64,000 nt of DNA from Bacillus sp. SA1-12 (GTDB lineage Bacteria > Bacillota > Bacilli > Bacillales > Bacillaceae), in NCBI RefSeq assembly GCF_000981385.1, contig NZ_LATZ01000003.1, positions 1-64,000 on the forward strand, read 5' to 3'. The notes below the pieces were generated by a model. The model did not search any database and was not told the origin of the DNA. It saw nothing but the letters and a program-made list of their open reading frames with translations. Of this stretch, positions 43,904-51,458 are shown one piece after another. Position 1 is the first letter of the stretch. The number at the start of each line of letters is the position of its first letter. The position numbers were made by a program, and so were the translations under genes.

Positions 43904-44632
43904 TTGGAAAGTATGGTAGATCCAAATAAGAATATAGCGTTATATCTCCAAGTAAAAGACATTCTTATTAAACGAATTCAAGAAAAAGTATGGGCACCTA
44001 ATACACTGATTCCTACAGAACAAGAATTGATGGATGAATTTAATGTAAGCCGGACCACGTTACGGCAAGCGATTTCGATCCTTGTTCAGGATGGATTACT
44101 AGAGAAAAGGCAAGGGAAAGGGACAATAGTAAAGTCACAGCAGCTTACGGGAAATGGAAGGCTGAAGGGCTTTGCAGAGGAGGTAGCAGAAAAAGGGCTG
44201 ACCCCTAATTCAAAGTTGCTGCGAGCAGAATTTAAAACCGATTTGTACCATGAAAAATCGATGCTGAATATCCCTGAAGATGAAGAAGTGTTAGTGATTG
44301 AACGCATCCGTTTTGCTGACCAGATCCCAATTGCAATTGAGCGCACATGTTGGCCATCCCATATTGGAAAACTGTTTATTAATGAAGATTTAGATAGTGC
44401 AAAGTTTTACGAGATATTGGAAAATAACGATATTATTTTGAAGCGAGCAAAAGAGAAGATTTCGGCGATTAATGCTACACTGTTTGAAGCTGACTTACTT
44501 GGAATCCGCGGAGGCGAAGCCATGCTGGAGACAGAGCGATTAAGCTTTGGACTAGATGATAGACCGATTGAATTTTCTACAATCAAGTTTCGCAGTGATA
44601 AATACCATTATAATATTGAGCTTACGAGATAA
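43904..44632 (+). CDS. GntR/HutC-family regulator, copy 1
   Basis: A 242-residue regulator with an N-terminal winged helix (about 12-75: LIPTEQELMDEFNVSRTTLRQAISILVQDGLLEKRQGKGTIV) and a C-terminal UTRA domain (about 90-235) ending in FSTIKFRSDKYHYNIELTR. It is paralogous to the regulator at 46414, with matching helix-turn-helix wording. It probably senses a sulfosugar and controls the promoters at 37964 and 44788. TTG at 43904 follows AAAGGAGATT at the right distance; the ATG at 43913 is too far. It has its own upstream gap and a terminator at 44636, so it is transcribed alone. Confidence 0.86.
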   Translation: MESMVDPNKNIALYLQVKDILIKRIQEKVWAPNTLIPTEQELMDEFNVSRTTLRQAISILVQDGLLEKRQGKGTIVKSQQLTGNGRLKGFAEEVAEKGLTPNSKLLRAEFKTDLYHEKSMLNIPEDEEVLVIERIRFADQIPIAIERTCWPSHIGKLFINEDLDSAKFYEILENNDIILKRAKEKISAINATLFEADLLGIRGGEAMLETERLSFGLDDRPIEFSTIKFRSDKYHYNIELTR

Positions 44633-44635
44633 TGA

Positions 44636-44667
44636 GACAGTGGTTTTCATCACTGTCCTTTTTTATT
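44636..44667 (+). terminator. terminator after GntR copy 1
   Basis: GACAGTG pairs perfectly with CACTGTC around GTTTTCAT, followed by CTTTTTTATT. Confidence 0.85.
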
Positions 44668-44787
44668 GCCTAAAAAAAGACAATCCAACAAAGTGGATTT
44701 GCCTTAGAATGACGTTGATAATGGATTTTCATACTCTAATTTTTCGATAAGACTGTTAATAACTTCTGCAAAAAAGTAAAAAAACAC

Positions 44788-44856
44788 TTGAAAACATGCA
44801 GACGTTTTCATATTATAGTATTAAAGATACCTACTTTTTAAAGAAAGGTAGCTATG
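44788..44856 (+). promoter_or_regulatory. isomerase operon promoter with cre in the spacer and shared operator
   Basis: TTGAAA (44788-44793) and TATTAT (44811-44816) are 17 bp apart. TGCAGACGTTTTCA (44797-44810) in the spacer is a minus-strand cre at 13 of 14. ATACCTACTTTTTAAAGAAA (about 44828-44847) lies at the same distance downstream as in the sftT promoter and contains the partial inverted repeat TACCT...AGGTA. The rest of the gap 44633-45008 holds only the preceding terminator. Confidence 0.7.
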
Positions 44857-45008
44857 AATTTGATAATATCACTTGAATTTTCATAGAGTATAAAGGGAAA
44901 TCCTAAGGTAAACAAAAGATATGAATTTTTTTTGTGATGAAAGATCGTTATGTATAATTAAGATATAGTGATGAATCAGTGCAGCATAACATGAAAAGGA
45001 GAAAAACG

Positions 45009-46349
45009 ATGGCAAATACAGCAATTTTATATCTTCCAATTGGAAGAAAAACATTTGATCTTGAAACAGCAGAAATGTACCGCAGACAAAGCATGAGTTG
45101 GCTTGAACAAAGTGGTCATAGTATTGTTGCACCAAATGAAATCCTTACATCAGTAGAGGAGCTTGAACAATTTCTGCAATCCGTTGCAACAATTGAAATT
45201 GATACTGTTTTATATCAAAGTGTCACATTTGCAGATGGTGAATTCATGGTGAAGGCACTGGAGTATTTTAAAGTGCCAGTTATTGTTTGGTCTGTCCGCG
45301 AGCCGAGTGTGGGTGGCCGTTTGCGCTTGAACTCATTGACCGGCGGCAATAGCACCAGCAATGTTCTGCGCAATCATCAGCACCCGTTTGCATTCGTATT
45401 TGGAAATCCTGATGAAGAGAAGCTGCAAACGGAATTGCTTGAGAAATTTAATGTTATGCGTGTTCTAAAAGCGATCCAACAACTGAAAATAGGGGTTGTC
45501 GGCGACTATCCACCGGGATTCTTTTTCTCAGATGCAAATGAAGAAGAACTGAAACAAACGCTCGGCGTGACCCTTCATAAGCTTGATTTGCAGGAAGCAT
45601 TTAAGAAGTGTGTGGAACTTCCTGAAGAGGAATGGATCGGTGAAGTCGATCGTGCTGAACAACAAGTCATTGGCTTGAATCGCGAGGATGAGACAGTTCA
45701 TAAATTCGCACAGTTCTCGACATACATTAAGAAACATATTAAGGAAGAAGAAATTAAGTCAATTGCGATGAGATGCTGGCCGGACTTTTTCAATGATTTA
45801 GGGGCAGCACCATGCTCAGTTCTTTCGCAGTTTACAGAGGATGGGATGGTTTCTTCCTGTGAATCAGATATACATGGTTCGATATCAATGTATATTTTGC
45901 GAGAGTTAACAGGTGGAAGTGCACCATATTTAGGAGACTTGGTTCATGTTGATGAGGGGAAAAACTCAGTTGTTTTTTGGCATTGCGGAGCTGGTGCATA
46001 CTCGCTTGCCCATCCTGCTACAGGTGCGACAGCGGGCGTGCATCCAAACCGTAAAATCGGGCTTGCGATGGATTTTGGCCTAAAGGCTGGGGATGTCACG
46101 ATTTTCCGCGTAAGCTATACGCCAGATGGGTACCGATTACTTGTGATGAAAGGCCATGCACTTGATGTCGAACAGCCTTTTAGCGGAACCTCAGTTGAAG
46201 TGGAATTAACAACTGACGTGACGAGCACACTTTATGACCTGATGAATGCCGGCTATGAGCCTCATTTTGCCCTCGTATATGGCGACGTGACAAAGCAATT
46301 GATTGAACTTGGCCGTCTGCTAAAGCTGGAAACGAATGTGTTTGTTTAA
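45009..46349 (+). CDS. L-fucose isomerase-like protein, probable sulfosugar isomerase
   Basis: A 446-residue protein with the fold pattern of the L-fucose/L-arabinose isomerase superfamily. The N-terminal Rossmann-like part is TAILYLPIGRKTFDLE. The middle has MRCWPDFFNDLGAAPCSVLSQ and CESDIHGSISMYILRELTGG with a probable metal-ligand glutamate and aspartate. A histidine region, VVFWHCGAGAYSLAHPATGA, lies nearer the C-terminus. An aldose-ketose isomerase is needed to turn sulfoquinovose into 6-deoxy-6-sulfofructose, and this is one of two candidates (see 38847). ATG at 45009 has AAAAGGAG upstream; an in-frame GTG at 44979 would extend it without a ribosome site. It heads an operon with the second regulator, the dehydrogenase and the permease. 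Confidence 0.78.
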   Translation: MANTAILYLPIGRKTFDLETAEMYRRQSMSWLEQSGHSIVAPNEILTSVEELEQFLQSVATIEIDTVLYQSVTFADGEFMVKALEYFKVPVIVWSVREPSVGGRLRLNSLTGGNSTSNVLRNHQHPFAFVFGNPDEEKLQTELLEKFNVMRVLKAIQQLKIGVVGDYPPGFFFSDANEEELKQTLGVTLHKLDLQEAFKKCVELPEEEWIGEVDRAEQQVIGLNREDETVHKFAQFSTYIKKHIKEEEIKSIAMRCWPDFFNDLGAAPCSVLSQFTEDGMVSSCESDIHGSISMYILRELTGGSAPYLGDLVHVDEGKNSVVFWHCGAGAYSLAHPATGATAGVHPNRKIGLAMDFGLKAGDVTIFRVSYTPDGYRLLVMKGHALDVEQPFSGTSVEVELTTDVTSTLYDLMNAGYEPHFALVYGDVTKQLIELGRLLKLETNVFV

Positions 46350-46413
46350 AAAACGAAGTTGTTGCTCTCGCTTTGGAATGAAATTTTTTAAGCCTGAAGG
46401 GAGTGTTGAATAA

Positions 46414-47145
46414 GTGGCAAGCAGCTTCGAGCCCACCAAAAGCACATCCTTATATTTACAAGTGAAAGACACGATGATCAAACGGATTCAGGAAAAGGAA
46501 TGGACACCAAATTCTATGATTCCGACAGAAAATGAATTGATGATTGAATTCAATGTCAGCCGGACGACAATACGACAAGCCGTTTCCATCCTTGTACAGG
46601 AAGGAATCCTCGAGAAAAAACAAGGCAAAGGGACAATCGTAAAGCCACAAGTCTTTGTCGGCAGTTTAGGAAAGCTAAAGGGATTTGCTGAAGAAGCGTT
46701 GGAAAATGGAATCATCCCAAGCTCTAAAATGCTGTCTGTTAAAACAAGCCGCGATTTCTACAAAGAAAAGACATTTCTCCATGTACCAATGGAGGATGAA
46801 ATCGTCGTCATTGAACGTCTGCGTTTTGCGAATCAGGCACCTGTTGCAATTGAGCGCACATGCTGGCCGTATCATATTGGCAGAATACTGCTCAATGAGG
46901 ATTTAAATTGTGCAAATTTTTATGACATATTAGCAAAAGAAAATATTGTCCTAGAAACCGCAAATGAAAAAATCAAAGCGATAAATGCCTCGCTGGTTGA
47001 TGCTGATTTGCTTGGCATCAGAGGAGGTCAGGCACTGCTGCAAATGGAAAGGCTCAGTTTTGGACAGGAAAATAAACCAATTGAATTTACAACAACAAAA
47101 TTCTGCAGTGATAAATATCACTATTTTATTGAACTTATGAGATAA
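46414..47145 (+). CDS. GntR/HutC-family regulator, copy 2
   Basis: A 243-residue paralogue of the regulator at 43904. The winged helix reads MIPTENELMIEFNVSRTTIRQAVSILVQEGILEKKQGKGTIV, and the UTRA domain retains IERTCWPYHIGRILLNEDLNCANFYDIL. The two proteins match along their whole length. The start is GTG with GAAGGGAGTG upstream. It lies within the isomerase-dehydrogenase operon, so the cluster contains one stand-alone and one operon-encoded regulator. They may form heterodimers, respond to different sulfosugars, or be redundant; the sequence does not decide. Confidence 0.86.
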   Translation: MASSFEPTKSTSLYLQVKDTMIKRIQEKEWTPNSMIPTENELMIEFNVSRTTIRQAVSILVQEGILEKKQGKGTIVKPQVFVGSLGKLKGFAEEALENGIIPSSKMLSVKTSRDFYKEKTFLHVPMEDEIVVIERLRFANQAPVAIERTCWPYHIGRILLNEDLNCANFYDILAKENIVLETANEKIKAINASLVDADLLGIRGGQALLQMERLSFGQENKPIEFTTTKFCSDKYHYFIELMR

Positions 47146-47168
47146 AAGAACGGATAGGAGTGGAGAAC

Positions 47169-48602
47169 ATGTCAACAATTACAACAGATAAACAATATGG
47201 ATTATATATTAATGGGAAATGGGAGCAAACGGCTGACATGATGGAGGTCGTGAATAAATATACTCAAGAGGCAGCAGCACATATCTCTGTTGCTGAAAAA
47301 GAACATGTTGAAGCAGCTGTACAAGGCGCAAAGGAAGCGTTGAAAAATCCATTTTCACCGTACGCACGTTATGAGGTATTAATGAAAGCAGCACAGTTAT
47401 TAGTTGAGCGCCGGGACGAATTTGCTCAAGTGCTTGCAGTAGAGGTTGGAAAGCCGATCCGCGAATCCCGCGGAGAAATTGAACGTGCTGCGCAAACATT
47501 AGTGATTTCAGCGGAAGAGGCTAAACGCATTCATGGAGAAGGAATTCCAGTTGAGTCAGCGCCAGGTTCAGAAAATCGAATGGCCTTTACTGTTCGCGTA
47601 CCAGTAGGGGTAATTGCGGCGATTACACCATTCAATGTACCTGTTAATCTTGTTTGCCATAAAATTGGACCTGCTTTAGCAGCTGGAAACAGTGTTGTTT
47701 TAAAGCCGGCAGAGGTTACGCCGATTTGTGCCCTGATGTTAGCAGAATTAATGGAGGAAGCAGGTCTTCCAAAAGGCCGTCTTCAAGTCTTGACTGGTGA
47801 TGGTGCAACCATTGGAGAATGGCTGTTAGAAAATAACGATGTCAATATGTTCACATTTACAGGCAGCCCTCGTGTAGGGGAATACATTCGCTCAAAAGCG
47901 GGACTGCGTAAGGTGGCATTGGAGCTGGGCAACAACTCGGCAACGATTGTGCACAAGGATGCAAATCTAGAGCAAGCAGCATCGTTGATTGCACAAAAAA
48001 GCTTTAATAATGCTGGTCAAGTGTGTATATCTGTCCAGCGAGTTTACGTGCAAGAGGAGATTTTTGCATCATTTATCGAGTTATTAAAAGAAAACACAGA
48101 AAAGCTTGTAGTAGGAGATCCATCAAGTGAAGCAACAGATATTGGGCCAATGATTCGCCTTCGAGAGGCAGAGCGTGTAGAAAGCTGGGTACAGGAAGCC
48201 GTTGAGCAGGGTGCTGTTATCGCATTGGGAGGCAAGCGTGATGGTGCTGTATATGAACCTACGATTCTCACAAATGTACATGACGATATGAAAGTGTGCC
48301 GCCAGGAAGTATTTGGTCCAGTCGTATCAATTGGAACATATAAGGAAATTGATGAAGTGATTGCAAAAGTAAATGATTCTGACTATGGCCTACAGGCAGG
48401 CCTATTTACAAATAATTTGCAGTTTGCGATGAAAGCTGCGAAAGAAATAGAGGTTGGGGGTCTAATTGTCAACGATGCATCTGCCTACCGTGTCGATCAT
48501 ATGCCATATGGCGGAGTGAAAAACAGCGGTAATGGTAAGGAAGGTCCGAAGTACGCGATTGAGGAAATGACAGAAGAACGTATTATTGTTTTAAACTTAT
48601 AA
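47169..48602 (+). CDS. sftF: aldehyde dehydrogenase, probable sulfolactaldehyde dehydrogenase
   Basis: An NAD(P)-dependent aldehyde dehydrogenase of 477 residues. The catalytic cysteine is C286 in NNAGQVCISVQRV, the general-base glutamate lies in ALELGNNS, and the cofactor loop is FTFTGSPRVGEYI. Other marks are AAITPFNVPVNLVCHKIGPALAAGNSVVLKPAEVTP and QEVFGPVVSI. In the cluster it should oxidise sulfolactaldehyde, released by the transaldolase, to sulfolactate. ATG at 47169 is preferred, with GGATAGGAG upstream; GTG at 47160 is the alternative. It follows the regulator by 23 nt. The symbol follows published sulfo-TAL nomenclature as remembered; substrate is by context. Confidence 0.85.
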   Translation: MSTITTDKQYGLYINGKWEQTADMMEVVNKYTQEAAAHISVAEKEHVEAAVQGAKEALKNPFSPYARYEVLMKAAQLLVERRDEFAQVLAVEVGKPIRESRGEIERAAQTLVISAEEAKRIHGEGIPVESAPGSENRMAFTVRVPVGVIAAITPFNVPVNLVCHKIGPALAAGNSVVLKPAEVTPICALMLAELMEEAGLPKGRLQVLTGDGATIGEWLLENNDVNMFTFTGSPRVGEYIRSKAGLRKVALELGNNSATIVHKDANLEQAASLIAQKSFNNAGQVCISVQRVYVQEEIFASFIELLKENTEKLVVGDPSSEATDIGPMIRLREAERVESWVQEAVEQGAVIALGGKRDGAVYEPTILTNVHDDMKVCRQEVFGPVVSIGTYKEIDEVIAKVNDSDYGLQAGLFTNNLQFAMKAAKEIEVGGLIVNDASAYRVDHMPYGGVKNSGNGKEGPKYAIEEMTEERIIVLNL

Positions 48603-48651
48603 TCTTTCAGAATAAGTTAGAAAATCTATTTTTAGGAATGAAGGTGAATGA

Positions 48652-49554
48652 GTGGATTTCTTCCTTATCCTTATTCCAATATTCGGTATCTTTGCACTTG
48701 GCTTTATAGGTCAAAAAAAGATAGGATTCGATACGAAAACAATCTCAACAATGGCACTTTATTTAATGTCACCTGTATTAGTATTCCGAACCTTTTATAC
48801 CACGACGTTTGATCTGACCTATCTTTATATGACCCTTTATACATTTGCCCTTTGTTTTTGTTTAATCGCCGTCGTTTATATCTTTGCAATTATCCGTAAA
48901 TATACGGTTAAGGAAACATGCGGGATGATCTTGGCTTCCTCGTTTATGAATAATGGGAACTACGGAACCCCTGTTGTTCTCTTGTTATTCGGCGCAGTAG
49001 GCCTTGATTATGCGATTATTTTAATGGTCATTCAGCAGCTTGTTATGTGTACAGTAGGTGTTTATTACGCTGCAAAGGGAAGCCCTGAAGGTGATGGAGT
49101 GCGCTCTGCCATTCGCGCGGTTCAGCGAATGCCTATGGTTTATGGGGCAGCGTTAGGGTATGTGCTTCAAGTATGTCATGTTAAATTGGGAAATGCCATA
49201 ACAGAGGCAGTTAATATGGTAGCAGATGCAGCGATTCCAACCGTTATGATTGTCTTGGGCATGCAGCTTGCAAAAATATCTGTAAAAAACCTGGAGAGGG
49301 AAAAAGTTTCTCTCTCTCTTCTAACGAAATTAGCGATTTCACCAGGAATTGCTTATGTGCTTACATTGTTTTTGCCTGTTGATGAAATGGTAAAGCAAAT
49401 CATGATTATTATGGCAGCGATGCCGACTGCAGCGAATACGACAATGTATGCCCTGCAGTATAATACAGAACCGGAATTTGTCTCGGGTGCTACGCTGATA
49501 AGCACTTCTCTAAGTTTAGCTACATTGCCAATTATTTTTATGATTGTTCTTTGA
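48652..49554 (+). CDS. AEC-family permease, possible sulfolactate exporter
   Basis: A 300-residue membrane protein of the auxin efflux carrier (AEC) family with about ten hydrophobic segments. The conserved MILASSFMNNGNYGTPVVLLLFG half-repeat and the MAAMPTAANTTMYALQYN half-repeat are both present, as in MalP/YfdV-type carriers of organic acids. It is 49 nt after the dehydrogenase gene in the same operon. Sulfo-TAL bacteria must excrete sulfolactate, so export of that product is the simplest role; import of a substrate is an alternative. GTG at 48652 follows GAAGGTGA. Confidence 0.78.
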   Translation: MDFFLILIPIFGIFALGFIGQKKIGFDTKTISTMALYLMSPVLVFRTFYTTTFDLTYLYMTLYTFALCFCLIAVVYIFAIIRKYTVKETCGMILASSFMNNGNYGTPVVLLLFGAVGLDYAIILMVIQQLVMCTVGVYYAAKGSPEGDGVRSAIRAVQRMPMVYGAALGYVLQVCHVKLGNAITEAVNMVADAAIPTVMIVLGMQLAKISVKNLEREKVSLSLLTKLAISPGIAYVLTLFLPVDEMVKQIMIIMAAMPTAANTTMYALQYNTEPEFVSGATLISTSLSLATLPIIFMIVL

Positions 49555-49575
49555 CTCTTTTTTTCAGTCTGGATA

Positions 49576-49790
49576 AAGATGATCATCTCTCATTAATTCT
49601 ATTAATGAGAGATGAAATGACTGCAAAACCAATTGACTTTTTCTATCGCCGAACTGGTCCTTCGCTGCTTGACATTAAATAGGCAACAGAATGGAAGGAT
49701 AAGGCAGACTAAAAGGATACTTATCAATAAGAATTAGAAAAACATTTACATATACTTATTCAGTGCTAGATGAGAAGAAGGAAAAAGTAA
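49576..49790 (+). pseudogene. glpD: decayed C-terminal remnant of glycerol-3-phosphate dehydrogenase
   Basis: In one frame the DNA reads RDEMTAKPIDFFYRRTG then PSLLDIK-stop-ATEWKDKAD-stop-KDTYQ-stop-ELEKHL. This matches the C-terminal helical part of GlpD, whose conserved sequence is roughly EMAxKPVDFFIRRTGALFFDI. Internal stops and the missing rest show a dead gene end. The hairpin CATCTCTCATTAAT / ATTAATGAGAGATG (49584-49614) lies within it and may serve as terminator for the permease gene. A separate terminator is at 49832. Confidence 0.6.
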
Positions 49791-49831
49791 GGTAATCATA
49801 TGAGATATAAAAAAGGATATACAAACGTTGA

Positions 49832-49857
49832 AGGGACCAAAAATGGTCCTTTTTTTA
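49832..49857 (+). terminator. terminator before the thiolase gene
   Basis: GGGACCA-AAAA-TGGTCC hairpin followed by seven or more T residues. Its gene is gone; it may have belonged to the decayed glpD. The rest of 49555-50031 contains only the glpD remnant and the leader of the thiolase. Confidence 0.8.
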
Positions 49858-50031
49858 TAACTAAAAACTAAATACTATGGTCTGGATAGCTAGATTTCTT
49901 TTACATCATAATTGTAAAGCGAGCATTTACTAAAGGATTGTTAATTACAAAAATATATTCAAAAATCTATAGTATAATGGAAATAAGTATCTTTTTAAAT
50001 CTAAAAGTTGATCATGACAGGGGGATGGAAC

Positions 50032-51213
50032 ATGCGAGAGGTGGTCATAACAGCAGCAGCAAGGACAGCTATTGGTTCATTTGGTGGCGCTTTCAAGGAG
50101 CTATTGCCAACTCAGTTAGTTGTGCCAGTATTGGATGAGGTTGTAAAGAGAAGTAAGCTTGAAAAGCACGAGGTAGATGAAGTCATTCTCGGTCATTGTA
50201 TTCAACGGACAGATGAGCCAAATACTGCAAGGACGGCAGCACTTTTAGCAGATTTTCCTGAGACAACAACAGGTTATACCATACAAAGACAATGTGCATC
50301 TGGGCTTCAAGCCATCATTTCTGCTGCCATGCAAATTCAAACAGGTCAATCCAATATTGTGATTGCGGGCGGAGTGGAAGCAATGAGCTCAAGTCCATAT
50401 TTATTAAAGCAGCATCGCTGGGGCTCACGGCTGCAGCACGGGCAGGTGATAGACAGTGTATGGGAGATATTAAGGGACCCAATTCATCATATCATGATGG
50501 GTGAAACGGCTGAAAATATTGCTGAAGAATTTCAAATTACACGAGAAGAACAAGATGAACTCGCATTATTAAGTCATCATCGAGCATTATCTGCCATAGA
50601 TGCTGGTACATTTACGAAAGAAATAGTCCCGATTTCAGTTAAAACGAGAAAGGGAGAAGTGATCATAGCTAAGGATGAAGGGCCAAGACAAGTAACATCT
50701 GAAAAGCTTGCAGGATTGCCGGCGATTTTTAAAGACAGTGGATCCGTTACAGCAGGAAATGCTTCTTCATTAAATGATGGGGCAGCCGCGCTGGTGTTAA
50801 TGGCTAAAGATGAAGCTGAAAAAAGAGGACTCCCTATATTAGCTAAGATTTCCCACTATTCAATTGCTGGGGTGGACCCAAAAATAATGGGAATCGGACC
50901 TGTCCCAGCTATTCAAAAGGGAATAGCATCTTTAAATTGGAAAATCGATGATTTGGATGTCATTGAAATTAATGAGGCGTTTGCCGCTCAGTATCTAGCT
51001 GTAGAAAAACAGCTCCATTTAAATCGGGAAAAGGTCAATGTCAATGGGAGCGGTATTAGTTTAGGGCATCCGATTGGCTGTACTGGCTCACGAATTGTCG
51101 TAAGTCTCTTGCATGAGATGGAACGGAGAGAGGCTGAAAAAGGTCTTGCATCGCTATGTGTTGGCGGGGGTATTGGTGTAGCATTGTTTGTAGAAAGAGA
51201 GAATCATAATTAG
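50032..51213 (+). CDS. acetyl-CoA C-acetyltransferase (thiolase)
   Basis: A 393-residue thiolase II that interconverts two acetyl-CoA and acetoacetyl-CoA, or cleaves 3-ketoacyl-CoA. The nucleophilic cysteine is in IQRQCASGLQAI (about C90). The other active-site blocks are EINEAFAAQ, NVNGSGISLGHPIGCTGSRI and LASLCVGGGIGVA with the second catalytic cysteine. ATG at 50032 has GGGGGA 6 nt upstream; TTG at 50008 has no ribosome site. It stands alone between two terminator-like elements. With lcfB and aceBA it fits fatty-acid use, but no other beta-oxidation gene is near. Confidence 0.92.
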   Translation: MREVVITAAARTAIGSFGGAFKELLPTQLVVPVLDEVVKRSKLEKHEVDEVILGHCIQRTDEPNTARTAALLADFPETTTGYTIQRQCASGLQAIISAAMQIQTGQSNIVIAGGVEAMSSSPYLLKQHRWGSRLQHGQVIDSVWEILRDPIHHIMMGETAENIAEEFQITREEQDELALLSHHRALSAIDAGTFTKEIVPISVKTRKGEVIIAKDEGPRQVTSEKLAGLPAIFKDSGSVTAGNASSLNDGAAALVLMAKDEAEKRGLPILAKISHYSIAGVDPKIMGIGPVPAIQKGIASLNWKIDDLDVIEINEAFAAQYLAVEKQLHLNREKVNVNGSGISLGHPIGCTGSRIVVSLLHEMERREAEKGLASLCVGGGIGVALFVERENHN

Positions 51214-51236
51214 TTAGAGAGACTGTCTCAAAAGAT

Positions 51237-51325
51237 AAGGGTCAGACCACTCGAATACAATATAAATAGGATCTAATGATAACAATTCCTTTATATTGGT
51301 GTTTGCCTTCTGGGTCAGACCCTCT
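51237..51325. repeat. long imperfect inverted-repeat element with GGGTCAGACC ends
   Basis: AAGGGTCAGACC (51237-51248) and GGGTCAGACCCT (51312-51323) flank an inner complementary pair CAATATAAATAGGA / TCCTTTATATTGG. The whole 89 nt can fold into one long hairpin. The left end follows GAGAGACTGTCTCAAAAG. It sits in the 245-bp gap between thiolase and GntR genes. The same GGGTCWGACCC palindrome occurs in the terminator after nagP. Confidence 0.55.
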
Positions 51326-51458
51326 TGTGATAGGCATATTTGGTTATTACTTATATTAAGAGCGTATTTTCAAAAAAATGGTTGAAAATTTAATAGAGTT
51401 ACACTATAATTGACTAAAAACTACCATGCTAGTATATCTAGGATATTAAAATACCTCG

